From positions 328,848 to 392,847 of the forward strand of contig WTPW01000083.1 of the NCBI GenBank assembly GCA_009809945.1: a DNA stretch of 64,000 nucleotides, read 5' to 3'. The stretch comes from Gigaspora margarita (lineage: Eukaryota > Glomeromycota > Glomeromycetes > Diversisporales > Gigasporaceae). Positions 24,286-35,580 of the stretch are shown here, one piece after another. A program made the translations under genes and the position numbers. Positions within the stretch are counted from its first letter, which is position 1; the number at the start of each line of letters is the position of its first letter. Under the pieces are notes generated by a model. It was not told the origin of the DNA. It worked only from the letters and a program-made list of their open reading frames with translations, and ran no database searches.

Positions 24286-24436
24286 GGGGAGTGACAAAAA
24301 TCAGGTGATTTTTCAGAGGGGAGGGGGTGAAAAATGTTGAAATTATATATAGGAACCTGACCAAATTTATATTAAGGAGAGGGTGAGGGGGGTAGGCCTC
24401 TAATAAAAAATAATCAGGTGATTAATGACATGGCCC
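24286..24436. mobile_element. Tourist-like (PIF/Harbinger) miniature element, 151 bp
   Basis: TIR-like ends (GGGGAGTGACA at left; TGTCATGGCCC-type inverse at right) with ATCAGGTGATT near both ends. Flanked by TAA at 24283-24285 and 24437-24439, the 3-bp duplication used by PIF/Harbinger elements. A second copy at 30083-30235 has the same duplication and a visible empty site. Confidence 0.8.
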
Positions 24437-24549
24437 TAATTAATATATTCATTAAAAATAACTTTTTGAGCCCATTTTGCTTGTACTTTTCCATAAGTTA
24501 GCTAATGATTTGGTCAAGCACATGTCCATACATGAATTTGATTAAAATT

Positions 24550-24690
24550 TCTTGTAATATGTATAGTATTGGATAGTTGCAATAGTAGCAACACATCTAG
24601 GCATTTGTGTTCTCAATTTTCTGCACAACCTTTTACACAACTCTCTTTCATTTATCAGATTTGTAAAAAATAAACAAACAATTAGATGAT
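24550..24690 (-). pseudogene. Possible Tc1/mariner transposase C-terminus
   Basis: A reverse-strand frame reads ELCKRLCRKLRTQMPRCVAT, then a stretch ending in YYTYY. This resembles the C-terminal end of Tc1-type transposases, where SMPRR(V/C) is followed by a Tyr near the stop. No DDE region or TIR is visible, so only the tail survives, if the call is right. Short and diverged. Confidence 0.4.
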
Positions 24691-24699
24691 CCACACAAT

Positions 24700-25970
24700 T
24701 GGTTACATGATTGAATTAAATTTGTTTATAACAGATAGTTAAAAAGTGCATATGTATATATGTACTTTTATTTATAAACAAGTGTTTGTAGAGTGTTACT
24801 AGTGCCTCTTTAGAGAACACATTTCATAAAATGATAGAAAGTACCCAAAAAAGTTAGCAGATAAGATTGCACCAGGTATCATCATAGTAATCTCATTAGT
24901 TGTAAAAAAAAATAAAAAATTTTACAAAACATACTTACTATTAGTCTGTGCAGTGTGTTAGTTAAAGTTGTTAGTGCATTAAAATTATTATAAGTTATAG
25001 AAATCATTATTCAAGTAATATATAGCATGTTGAGTTTGTATTAGATCAACATAAAACTATGAACTACAAAAATTATGAAAAAATTAGTAATTAGTTAATA
25101 ATCTGGATGGCAAAAATTCTGACCAAAAATTTATGAAAAATGGAAAAATCTAAAAATTAATCATCTAAATCTTTGGCAGAATATAATTTTTCTTAGTATT
25201 AGTTAATATATTCAATATTTTTATTAATATCATGAATTATTTTTTTATCTATTGTAGAGCTTTTATTCTTGTTCTTGCACTTGTTCTTGAACTTAAGACC
25301 ATTATACAAAATGCTTTCAAATTTGTAAAAACATTTGATTGACTTTTTTTTTCAGAGTTGCATTAATGATTAACAAATTCTTTCATTCTCATTTAAGATA
25401 ATCAGAGATTATTATTTAATCAGCCCAATAAAAAATCCTATGAACAAAAATGAAAATGCCAACTATTGAGCGAATAGATATTCAAATTTGCATTGGGCCA
25501 CTAATATTTACATCTAAAAAGCACATTTTTACTATTAGTTGTTATAGTATTTGTAATTTCATTCTATGGATAATCGCCTTATTATTATTTTTTTTGATAT
25601 CTTATTATACTGAAGTTCTAGTCATGTTAATAGGATAAATAGTAATTCATAATGGGCAAATATTGTCTGGATATAGAAAAAGGTACTAAACACGGTTGAT
25701 GAAGGTGCAATATGCGATGCTTTCAATATGCATTCACACTTTTGCTTCGCCTCATGCATAATCCAATAATATGCAAAATTTTGCAGATGCATGCATTTTA
25801 ATATGCTGTATAACCACTAGATAGCTGCATGATATTGTTATACAAAACCAGGAATGGAAGATTACTATAATTTGTATCAAATAGAACTCCAGGTCTCTAT
25901 ATTTCTAGAGCAAAATATTGATTATAAACTGGAGAGTACTTTGTCAGGTGGAAGATATTTTATATAGGAA
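24700..25970. other. Spacer, no gene seen
   Basis: An ORF at 25450-25638 is Ile/Phe-rich and judged chance. The stretch 25690-25810 is unusually rich in ATGC words (ATATGCGATGC, CATGCATAATCC, GATGCATGCATTTT) and could be a decayed palindromic element. Confidence 0.4.
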
Positions 25971-25974
25971 AGGT

Positions 25975-26340
25975 TATATAAGTTACAGAGTCTAAACATA
26001 ATCTGAGTATTTGCACTACTATCGCAGCTATAAACTCTAATTATCAATGTGAGTCCTTGTACTACTACCATTGCTGTGAAGCCTAATCATAATATGAGAT
26101 CCTTGCACTACTATTGCACTTGCAAAATCTAATCATAATATAAGGTTCTTGTTTTGCTATTGCAGCCTTAGTGTCCAATTATCAAATTTGAGGATCTTAT
26201 ACTATACTATAGTTAGCTATAGCACCTAATTACAACATGAGATTCTTGACTATTATTGCAGCCACAGTATCTAAATACAATATAAATCCTGAATTATTAC
26301 TGCAGTTATAGAGTCTAATTTCAATGAGTTCTTTTGATTT
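25975..26340 (-). repeat. Minisatellite, about 50-60-bp unit
   Basis: Repeats of CTAATCATAATATGAG, TCCTTGCACTACTATTGCAG and related words, six or so diverged copies. The same family, inverted, occurs at 28250-28495 and 33105-33390. Confidence 0.7.
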
Positions 26341-26439
26341 TGTTTAAAAAAACAAGCAAGACAGATATATACAATGATAAAATTCTATCTATATAATAAA
26401 CCAGAGATAAAATCTAAGCTAGCAACAAAAATTTAGTGC

Positions 26440-26800
26440 CAAGAAAGCCTACTAGTAAAAGTTCATAAGAGAAATTTGCTAAAGAAAATACACTAATAAA
26501 TGTTTAACAATAAAGGTCCTATAGCAAAAATCTACTAGTAAAGTCCAATAGCAAAAACTACCAATGAAATCTACCAAAGAAAATTCCTTAATAAAGATCC
26601 ACTAAAGTCACAAATAAAAGTTTGCCAACAGAATTTCTTTAGTGAAAGCTTACAATAAATGTCCTTCAATAAAAGTTTACTAATAAAAATTTTCCAATAC
26701 TAATTTGCTGATGAAAGTTCAACAAAATTACATTAGCAAAACCTATAAGACAACATTTAATGAGAAAATCAACAAACAAGAGTTCAATGCCAAAACTTCA
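26440..26800 (+). repeat. Degenerate 14-bp minisatellite
   Basis: About 25 imperfect units of the type ACTAATAAAAGTTT (for example ACAATAAATGTCC, TTCAATAAAAGTTT, ACTAATAAAAATTTT). A related array in the same orientation lies at 52620-52745, directly next to telomere-like repeats. Confidence 0.65.
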
Positions 26801-27790
26801 GTGATGAAGTTAACTAATAAAAGATAAATAGTCAAATGACTTCAAAAATAACACCAAAATTACATGACAACTCCAATAATGAAACATCAATACTGTATTA
26901 CTCTAGACTTCACAGAGTTTAATTACCAATATAAACATCTTGTACCACTGCCATAGCTATAGTTTCTAATCCTCAACATAAGCTCATGTACTATCCTTAG
27001 TAGTTAATATAGATTGTTGATAAATCACCAAGAGAAAGATGGGTAAAGCAGGATGATAGATCCAGCTTCATTACAAGACAAGCTATAGCAAAAGGAAAGA
27101 TAACTTTCTCAACTAACAGAAGGCTCCTAAATATCTATAAACACAATTTTTTCTATTATAGTAACTTATAGTCTCAACAATAAGAAACTTAACCAAAAAA
27201 CCCTAAAGTCAAAATGACAAATTAACATGTAATCAATAAAGTTATTTAATTTTGTATTAATGACTATCCAGTTACTTTGCTGACAAGCTTTTCATCAAGT
27301 AAAATATTTGTTCACTCAATATACAACAATAAATAAAACATAAATAAGAAACAACCAAAATCATTTTACAATACTAAAATTATTTATAATAAAACTTATA
27401 AGCAATTTCAAATTAAATTAGTGTATTTAAATATTCAAAGCATTTAATGCTCAATATCTTACTAATACAAATATTACACAGGGTGATGCTAGTTAATATA
27501 TTACTAATTTAATGCATTAATAAATATTTTATTATTAAAATCGATTCATATATTATATTAATTATAATATAGACTAATATTAAAAAATTTTTAAAAATAT
27601 AACTACTATACTAAAGCAACTTTATTATACAGTTTATTATTTATTTTCAACTATATTGCACAACTACTTATTGGCCAATCTTATTATATTTAAGTATCAT
27701 ATTGGCAGATCAGCATATCATATCAGCTCAACCAATCATGATCAAGGATTATCAAAAAAATTTTATACAAAAATTTATTACAAAGTGAAT
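26801..27790. other. AT-rich spacer, no gene seen
   Basis: A stray minisatellite-like stretch (about 26900-27000, with TAATCCTCAACATAAG and ATCTTGTACC words) continues the family of 25975-26340. Otherwise I see no coding or repeat signal. Confidence 0.4.
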
Positions 27791-27794
27791 TTTC

Positions 27795-27912
27795 ACAAAA
27801 ATGGCCTTTTTAACCAGCTTTGTATTTATAATTAAGTACGCAAAAAAATTACGAAATTCATGTATTTAATTATAAGCCAAAAGTATATTAAAAAGGCCAT
27901 TTTTTGAAATTT
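27795..27912. repeat. Hairpin, about 118 bp
   Basis: AAAAATGGCCTTTTTAA (left) pairs with TTAAAAAGGCCATTTTT (right), and TATAATTAAGTAC pairs with an inverted relative. Probably a small foldback element. Confidence 0.65.
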
Positions 27913-28249
27913 AGCTTCTGAATTTACTCTTGATAGTTAACAACCCATCTCACAATGCCCAACCCATTTTAAAACATCTAAGTATTTCAATAAACGATAA
28001 AAGTACTTCTTTTTACAGCTTAGTATGGCTCTTTTATTAAGTTTTATTGGTTTTTTTAACTTGTTTAGACGTCACAAAGGCTCTTTTGTTAGTTGTAACA
28101 AGTACTTTGTTTGTTAGTTTTTCAACGTTACTTAAGAGCAAATTTTTGTATGACAGTTTATTGAGAAATGACCTAATTATGCCAATTCGTTAATATGTTG
28201 CGCTGCAAAGTAGTGCAATAATATCCATTTGGTAATTAGGCTTAATAGT

Positions 28250-28495
28250 TATAGTATTAATACAAAAGTCTTATATTATGTTTAGGATCTATAACTGTGA
28301 TAGTAGTACAAGAACCTCATATTGTAATTATGTTCTATAGCTGCAGTAGCAGTGCAAAGACCTTATATTTAATAATTAGATTCTATAGTTATAGTAGTAG
28401 TACAAGAATTTTATATTTAATGTTTAAGCTCCATAGCTGTAATAGCAGTACAAGAACCTCAAATTATGTTTAAGTTCTGCAGCTATAATAGTGCT
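28250..28495 (+). repeat. Minisatellite, about 50-bp unit, four to five copies
   Basis: Units read roughly TTCTATAGCTGTAATAGCAGTGCAAGAACCTCATATT with variation. This is the reverse complement family of 25975-26340 and the same orientation as 33105-33390. Confidence 0.75.
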
Positions 28496-28629
28496 TGTAT
28501 TCAAATATACTATATTTATGAATATATTCGAATATATAAATATTTATGAATATTCGAATATAAATTATAGATATTCAAATATTCATAAATATTCATAATA
28601 TTTATGAATATTCATAATATTTATGAATA

Positions 28630-28954
28630 GGGTTTATTTAAGATGTGCAAATGCACAGCTGTGCACCCCTATATGTTTTTAAAATTTTACTAGAATAACT
28701 CCTATTGCAATCTCAAAATTTTACTATAGTAATCATTATTGCACTTTTAACAAAAAATGCTCCTCTCGCAATGATACCTTTAAATTTTAAATTTAATTCT
28801 AATTCTACTTCTAATCAACCCCAACTCTAACCCTAACCCTAACTCTAATTATTGTTTGTATTTGTTACTATGGATGCACAGTTGTCCAAATTATTGTTTG
28901 TATTTGTTTTTATAATGTGCACAGCTGTGCAAGATGCACAAAATTAATAAATCC
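28630..28954. mobile_element. 325-bp TIR element inside the satellite
   Basis: The ends share GGTTTATT-like termini, then TGTGCA words and GCACAGCTGTGCAC in inverted positions. Flanked by TTATGAATA (28621-28629 and 28955-28963), a 9-bp duplication of Mutator length, although the flank is repetitive. The interior has AATGCTCCTCTCGC and CTAACCCTAACCCTAA, also seen at 32434-32692. Confidence 0.65.
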
Positions 28955-29137
28955 TTATGAATATTTATAATATTTATGAATATTCATAATATTTATGAAT
29001 ATTCATAAATATTTTGAATGTTTATAAATATTTTTAAATATTCACAATGTTTATGAATATTGTATTGAAAGGCCTATCATAAAGTTATATAATTTGTGTA
29101 ATATAAATATGCATATTGGTTATACAAAAGCTTATTG

Positions 29138-29420
29138 TAGGGTTCTGCAATTTAATTTGATATTCAAATACAGTATTTGAATCAAATATTTGATCAAATT
29201 CAAATTCAAATTTGACTATATTTGATTTGATCAAATTCAAATATGGTCAAATTTGATTTGATTTGACAAATATTTGATTTGGTTTGAAAATTACTATTAA
29301 AAATTCAAATNCNAATCAAATTCAAATTCAAATATTTGAATCAAATCAAATTCAAATTAGGGTCAATTTGATTTGATCAAATTCAAATTGGACCAATTGA
29401 TTTGAATTTGAGGAACCCTA
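29138..29420. mobile_element. 283-bp hAT-like miniature element with empty site known
   Basis: TIR TAGGGTTC at 29138 and its inverse GAACCCTA ending at 29420. A perfect 8-bp duplication GCTTATTG lies at 29130-29137 and 29421-29428. The same host sequence without insert is at about 32262-32285 (AAAAGCTTATTGAACTATTT). The interior is almost entirely TTTGAT / ATCAAA / TTCAAATT words, a simple subterminal-repeat element. Two undetermined bases lie at 29311 and 29313. Confidence 0.9.
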
Positions 29421-29889
29421 GCTTATTGAACTATTTTTACAAAATAATTTTAAATTACACATTACTAAAGTTGTGTAATATTACACAAGCCCAATTTTGG
29501 TAACTTAATTTTTTGAATCAAGAATAGGTTTTGAACCAAGCGTGGGTTTTGAATATTTATAAATATTTATGAATATTTATAATATTTACTAGAAAATCAG
29601 AATCTAATGTAGGTCCGAAACAGAATCACATAATAATATTAAATAATTATTTTATAACTATATAATATGTATGAATATACATTCTAGTTACACTTGTACA
29701 TTTGGAATCTGAAATTCATAATTTTTATTGTAGTTGCATACAGATATTGCATATATGTGCATTCAAGTTGCCTAGAACTATGAGTCCTCACTACTAGTGA
29801 TGCAACTGAAATTGATTTTTGAAAAAAATCTATTTTATTTTCATTAGAGAAAATTAAAATTTTTTGTAAGGAAAAGCAAATTAAATTTA

Positions 29890-30990
29890 GAGGGCTACTA
29901 TTTCCACCATGGTATATTGCTATTTCTACTATAGTTACACAAAAATTTCTATTTTTAGAATTCATTCTAACTTTAATAATTTTAACCCCAACCCTAATCC
30001 TAAACCTAAAAACTAATAACAGATATGTAACTCTTCTTTGGCCTCTAATTGAAAGTTGTAGAGCTCATTTTTCTGATTCTAAGGGGAGTGTCAAAAATCA
30101 GGTGATTTTTTAGAGGGGAAGGAGGAGTAAAAAATGCTGAAATTATATATAGGAACCTGACCAAATCTATATTATAGAGAGGGAGAGGGGGTAGGCCTCT
30201 AATAAAAAATAATCAGGTGATTAATGATACTGCTCTAATGGTAGTTAAATTATCAAAATCAGCCCAGTGGATCCCAAGATACTTGGGATCAAAAAAGAGA
30301 ACATAAGGATCAGCAAATTCACTGTTACACAAAGTATAAAAATGTCATCAAATGAAAAATCATGGTTTGCGCAAATTTTATTATTACAATTAACTTTGAG
30401 TTCTTAAGTAAAGTTGTTCTTTGGCTCAAAAAAATGCTAGTTGCTTAAGATGTATTTTATTATTTTCTTAGTAAAATTTTTCACTACAATAAAAAACTTC
30501 TCAAAACATATGTAAAGAAGTTAGAAAAAAAGCTATCAAACAAAAAATCATGATTTGCACAGAATTTTATTATCACAATTGACTTTGGGCTCTTAAGTAA
30601 AGTTGTTCTTTTGCTCAAAAAAATGCTAGTTTCTTAAAATGTATTTTATTAGTTTCTTAGTAAAACTTTTCACTATAATAAAAAAACATTTCAAAACGTA
30701 TGTAAAAAAAATAAATAGTTTGTGTAATAGTAAATTTGCTGATCCTTGTGTTCTCTTCTTTGATCCCAAGTATCTTGAAATCCACTAGGCCGATTTTGAT
30801 GATTTAACACTATTAGAATCAGAAAAATGAGCTCTACAACTTTCAACTAGAAACCAAAGAAGGTTTACTTATTAGTTTTAGTGTTAGAATTATAGTAAAT
30901 TTATAATATATTATATTAAATACTAAAAATAGAAATTCTTGTATAACTATAGTGGAAATAGCAAAATACTATGTGGAAATAGGCATCCCC
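29890..30990. mobile_element. Long-TIR element, copy B
   Basis: Same family as 13567-15761, with inverted ends of about 350 bp starting CTATTTCCACCATGG (left). A perfect 8-bp duplication TAAATTTA flanks it (29882-29889 and 30991-30998). Inner arms carry GAGCTCATTTTTCTGATTC and GATCCCAAGATACTTGGGAT. A Harbinger-type insert sits at 30083-30235. The centre is a direct duplication of about 200 bp (AAAAATCATG ... TTGCACAGAATTTTATTA near 30345 and 30545). Non-coding. Confidence 0.8.
30083..30235. mobile_element. Tourist-like (PIF/Harbinger) miniature element, 153 bp
   Basis: Very similar to 24286-24436 (GGTAGGCCTCTAATAAAAAA, ATCAGGTGATT). TAA duplication at 30080-30082 and 30236-30238. Copy A of the host element reads CTGATTCTAATGG without the insert, which is the exact empty site. 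Confidence 0.9.
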
Positions 30991-31211
30991 TAAATTTATG
31001 TAGATATATTCCTTATAATTTTAACTATTCAAAAAAAGTATCAAATAATTTCATCTTTCAAGTAAAATAGGTCAAAAACAATTTCGTCTTCAAATTTTAA
31101 TTTTGGGGTTTTAAACCCGAAATGCTTTCATTCTCATGTATACTCACTATGCTTCAGACAATGAATATTATAATATTTATGAATATTCATAATATTTATA
31201 AGGTTTATATA

Positions 31212-31540
31212 ATTTGGTGCATGTGCATTAGAACACACTTATCTGATCAACCAATCAGATTGTAAGATCAGGTATAACATGAAATCAAAAAAATAGTGAT
31301 GTTTTTAAAAAATCGCTTGTAGCTCAAAATTTTTCTTATAAAACTACCTTTCGTGTTCTAACAAAAAAACTTCTTCACAAAATTTTGGGTTAGAATCTTT
31401 TGCTAAAATAATCTACCTTATTTCTAATCTAATCTTAACATAATTCTACTCTCACTCTAATTTTAAACTAACGAATTAATTTTTTTTTAATTTTATATTA
31501 CACCAGAACGTATGAGGTGTGTCACAACGCATTTGCGCCA
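31212..31540. mobile_element. TIR element with shared core, reverse orientation
   Basis: Ends TTTGGTGCATGTGCATTAGAACACAC (split here as TTTGGTGCATGTGC and GAACACAC) pair with an inverted relative at 31510-31538. The interior carries, in reverse orientation, the core seen at 31618, 38458 and 46497: AAAATCGCTTGTAG, AAACTACCTTTCGTG, then a run of TCTAA-type repeats. Confidence 0.55.
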
Positions 31541-31617
31541 AAATATAAAATTCTATTATAAATATTCAAAATATTTATAATATTCATAAAAATATGAATT
31601 TTATAAAATTTATGAAT

Positions 31618-31989
31618 GAAAATTACTACAAATTACCACTAGTGATCATTACCAGTGATCTACAATGCATAAAACAAAACAAACAAAACAAACAGTTTGT
31701 ATTATGTATTAAATAAAATCAAATATCTTTAATATTAGAGTAAGGGTAAAGGGTAAAGATTAGGATAGGGCTGTGTAATAGTAAAATTTAGTAAGAAATT
31801 TTTTTTTTTGCATAAAAAAAAGTAGTTTCATAGACAAATCTTTAGGTTAGAAGCAATTTTAGCAAGTTTTTAAAAAATTCTTTGTTTTTGTTATACAAAA
31901 ATTAATCTACATATTACACCTGATCCTGAATTTTAATTGGTAAATTGATCACTAGTAATGATCACCAGCGGTGATAAATAGCAAACTTC
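31618..31989. mobile_element. Mutator-like miniature element, 372 bp
   Basis: TIRs include ACTAGTGATCATTACCAG (left) against CTGGTGATCATTACTAGTG (right, reverse strand). Nine-base flanks TTTATGAAT and TTTATAAAT differ at one site. The core has GTAAGGGTAAAGGG, TAATAGTAAAATTTAG, AAAAAAAAGTAGTTTCATAG and TTACACCTGATCCTGAATTT. Confidence 0.7.
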
Positions 31990-32209
31990 TTTATAAATAT
32001 TTAAAATATTTATGAATTTTCATAATATTTATGAATATTCATAATATTTATAAATATTTATAAATATTTTGAATATTTATAATATTTATAAATATTCATA
32101 AATATTTTTGAATATTCATAAAGTTTATGAATATTCATAATATTCTTGAATATATTTGAATATATTTATAATATTCAAATATTTAAAATATTTTGAATAC
32201 ATATTAAAA

Positions 32210-32400
32210 AGCCTATCATATAGTTATATAATTTGTGTAATATAAATATGCATATTCATTACACAAAAGCTTATTGAACTATTTTTGCAAAAATAATTTT
32301 AGGTTACATACTACTAATATTGTATAATATTACACAAGCCCTATTTTGGTATCTTAATTTTTTGAACCAAGAATTGGTTTTTGACCAAGAGTGGGTTATA
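32210..32400. repeat. Unit repeat; uninterrupted copy of 29065-29560
   Basis: Matches the sequence flanking the 29138 element on both sides (GTAATATAAATATGCATATT; AACTATTTTTGCAAAA; TTACACAAGCCC; TTTTGACCAAGAGTGGG-like), with satellite on each side in both places. It therefore documents the pre-insertion state. Confidence 0.85.
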
Positions 32401-32433
32401 AATATTCATAATATTTATGAATATTTATAATAT

Positions 32434-32692
32434 GAGTATATTTATTCCTCACCCAGGGTGAGATTTGATATTCTTCACTTATATTATGCTATCTCAAAAT
32501 TTTATTAGAGTAACCCCTGTCAAGCTTTTAACAAAAAATGCTCCTCTCGCGATTATATCTTAAATTTAATTCTAATTTTAACTCTAATTCTAATTCTAAT
32601 TCTAACTTTAACCCTAATCCTAATCTAACTAGGATTTTATTTTTATTTGGAGAGGGGGTGAATAATTTACCCAGGTAATGAATAAATTATTT
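32434..32692. mobile_element. TIR element related to 28630
   Basis: Ends TTTATTCCTCACCCAGGGTG and an inverted relative ending in CAGGTAATGAATAAATT. The interior matches 28630-28954 (TTAACAAAAAATGCTCCTC, then AATTCTAATTCTAA and AACCCTAATCC). A duplication cannot be fixed in the satellite flank. Confidence 0.6.
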
Positions 32693-33104
32693 TTTATAAT
32701 ATTTATAAATATTCATAATATTTATGAATATATATAATATTTATGAATATTCAAAATATTTATGAATATTTATAAAAATATGAATTTTTATAATATTTAT
32801 GAATATTTAAAATATTTATAAATTTTCATAATATTTATGAATATTCAAAATATTTATGAATATTCATAATATTTATGTATATTCATAATATTTATGAATA
32901 TTTATAATATTTATGAATATTCAAAATTTTTATGAATATTCATAATATTTATGAATATTTAAATATTTATAAATATTCATAACATTTATGAATATTTATA
33001 GTATTTATAAATATTAATAATATTTATGAATATTCAAAAATATATTCGAATATATTAATAAATTAATTATAAATATTCGAATATATATAAGGATTTATGA
33101 ATAT

Positions 33105-33390
33105 AAGCACTAAGCTGTGATAATAGTGCAAGGGCCTCTTATTGTAATTAGGCTTTATGGCATAGTAATAGTGCAAGAACTTCATATTAAGATTAGACTC
33201 TGCAACTACAATAGCAATGCAAGGCATCTTAATGGCTTTATTAGCAGTGCAAAACCTCATATTATGTTTTGGCAATAGTCATACAAGGAGCTTATGATTT
33301 GATTAAAATATGTGATTGTGTTAGTAGTGCAAGGACCACTGTTTGTAGTTAGGCTTCACAGTAGGAATAGCAGCTTAAGGACCTATAGAT
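33105..33390 (+). repeat. Minisatellite, about 50-bp unit, five to six copies
   Basis: Units contain TAGTAGTGCAAGGACC and CTTCATATTAAGATTAG-like words. Same family and orientation as 28250-28495. Confidence 0.7.
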
Positions 33391-33453
33391 AAGTGATATG
33401 CAATAGTGAAGTTGCTATCATAACCAATAAAATAAGTATAACTATTAATATTT

Positions 33454-34062
33454 TTTTTATTTTAACCTCCTAGCGCAAAGCCAAGCAGGTGCAATTGGTG
33501 CAACTTTATTAATTTCTTTTTAATTATTTGGACCCAACAGGGTCCTACATTTTTGTACATTTGTAATGATCTACATATGTATACCTATTTCTATTTTAGT
33601 TTTTACTATGGCTAACCACTACTAAGCTATCCTATTTTTCTTAATCCTACTGAACTTAATCAACTGACCCATTTACAACTGGGGGATTTTATCTGGAATT
33701 ATCCAAATAGTTCTACAGAACAACACACTAATGACAGCGAGTTCGACCAGACTTGAACCCTTGTTTCAATTGTTCTAAAAGTTTTTCAACCCTGAGGCCA
33801 GCAGAGAACAGACAAGAACACAAACCCTGTTAGAGCAGATTATATAATATCTGTCTGAATTGGTCAGAAAGCCTCAATTACAGCCAAGCCTGAGATGTGG
33901 CTGAGCTATCCAAACATGGTTCTAGTATCCTAATTCAAGTCGTCCTTCACATGATTATGTGTAGTTAAATTTTACTGTTCGTAAGACTTGAACTAGCAAT
34001 CTTATGTATAGAAACAGTTAATGCCCTAGGAGTGCAACCACTATGCTATCGACCTGCAGGAA
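33454..34062 (-). mobile_element. tRNA-derived SINE, 609 bp, distinct family
   Basis: Flanked by a perfect 17-bp duplication (33437-33453 and 34063-34079, TATAACTATTAATATTT). On the reverse strand the 5' end is tRNA-like: A box TAGCATAGTGG at 34048-34038 and B box AGTTCAAGTCT at 33994-33984, 44 bp apart. The 3' end is an A-run (T-run at 33451-33458). A second B-box-like GGGTTCAAGTCT at 33760-33749, with an upstream TAGCTCAG, hints at a dimeric origin. The head differs from the 3170 element. Confidence 0.9.
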
Positions 34063-34199
34063 TATAACTATTAATATTTGAAAATTCTATGTTGAATTTT
34101 CTGATTGGCTGATAGCATAATGGATGAACATAATAATTAAGTATAATTTAATGTAATAATATTTAAATATTTAAAGTTAATTTTAGAGTAGAGCTTTTA

Positions 34200-34470
34200 A
34201 ATTAATTTTTGGTTAATATCACTTTTTAGAACTCTTGAAAGGATGGATAAAATGAACTTATAAAATGAACAACTATTTTTAAAATAGTAAATCTATTATA
34301 ATGAATTGATTTCAAGTTAAATTTAGTCTAGAGGTTCTAGTTAAGTTGCTAATAAGGTAAAATAAATTTTATTCATTAGTTAATATTACAAATGAGAGTT
34401 GTAAAAAAAAAAAAATAACTAAATAAATAAGAAATTATATAATAAATTTATTTGAGAAAAAGAACTTAGT
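34200..34470 (+). repeat. Old direct duplicate of 36440-36740
   Basis: Shares in order AAAATGAAC repeated twice, ATTTAGTCTAGAG, TTCTAGTT, an A-rich tract and AACTTAGTAT. Diverged, non-coding. Confidence 0.6.
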
Positions 34471-35400
34471 ATATTGTAATAGTATAAAGTTATACTGATT
34501 TTTTTTTTTATTATAATTCTATCTCAATTGTCATTTTTAGACATTTATTTTTATTCAAAATATATATTTAGTAAGAGCTGATATAGTCTTTGATTTTAAT
34601 ATAGAAATAGTAGTTTGACTTCTTGGAAGTTCTGGAATTTCTAGTAATTGAGAAATTATGAGATTGAAAGATTCAAGAAATAATAAGAATTACAAAAATG
34701 CAAAGAATAGTTAGAAAAGCTAGAATTTGTAGAATTCTGTTATATGTAAAAACAATTATATAAAAAAGGAGTTTTCCTTATAGAATAAAGATAATGAACT
34801 TACTTTGTGTTCAAAAACTTATAACACATTTGGATTGAAATATGAATAACTCAATTAGAGTTTGATATTGTAGAGTGATAACTTTCGAAGTAGAGGCATT
34901 AGTTCTAGTAATTATTCTGAAAGACCCTTGAATTAATTAACTGATAACAATACAATTGATTTGAAAATTAATGGGATATGTGAAAATTTTGTGATAATCA
35001 TCTAAATTTCAGTAATTATTTTCAACAATAACAGTATAGGTTTTTGATAACATAATTTTTGAATTATATATTATCATGGTATGTTTTGTACTAACTGAGA
35101 ATTATATTATCAAAAATCATACTCTTTATTACCAAAAAATAATATCACAAAATTCATTATGTGCTACACTAATTTTCAAATTAGTTATAGTTCAAATCCT
35201 GTATTTATGTGATATCATTAAGTTACTTAACAATCGATTCCAATTTTGCTATAACAAGATCCAAAGAATCTTGAGATCTGAAGCAATCAACCACGCCTCT
35301 TTATGCCTGCCAATTCAAGTCTTAGGCATCTTGCAATATTAAAGATCAATGGTTTAGTTAAATAGTGTTATTGGTAGTAGATTTTAACTATAGACCAGAT
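34471..35400. other. Spacer with a repeat shared with 44535-44710
   Basis: Sequence at 34955-35130 (AAAATTAATGGGATATGTG, TTTTGTGATAATCAT, ATATTATCAAAAA) recurs at 44535-44710 in the same orientation. An 88-codon ORF at 35076-35342 overlaps it; composition and position suggest chance. Confidence 0.45.
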
Positions 35401-35409
35401 TTTAATTAC

Positions 35410-35580
35410 TTTCACAATGTACATACAATTTTATAGGCAAAAATTTCATAATATAGTGATCAGATCTGCATTATTTTAGGAATTTTGGGTTTACTAATTT
35501 ACTTAAGTTCCTATTGGCCAAATGCAAATGTTGTTTCTCATTGAGTGAAATAAATACTAATTAGATTGCTTAAAAATTAA
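35410..35580 (+). repeat. Old direct duplicate of 36765-36935
   Basis: Shared words: CATAATATAGTGATCAGATCTGCAT-like (here GATCAGATCTGCAT, there GATTAGATCTGCAT), CTATTGGC, CAAATGCAAATG, GCTTAAAAATTAAT. Together with 34200-34470 it shows that a block of at least 1.3 kb was duplicated and partly lost. Confidence 0.6.

Larger units (their letters stand above)
28496..33095. repeat. Palindromic AATATTTATGAATATT satellite, interrupted
   Basis: A roughly 20-bp unit, AATATTTATGAATATTCATA, is itself nearly palindromic and fills 28496-28629, 28955-29060, 29555-29590, 31145-31205, 31555-31617, 31990-32205, 32400-32430 and 32693-33095. The segments between are transposon insertions listed separately. At least two insertions have duplicated satellite sequence at their edges, so the satellite was there first and was split. 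Confidence 0.8.

Noticed and set aside
35076-35342. 88-codon plus-strand ORF
   Set aside because: Overlaps a dispersed non-coding repeat also present at 44535-44710, where the frame is not kept.
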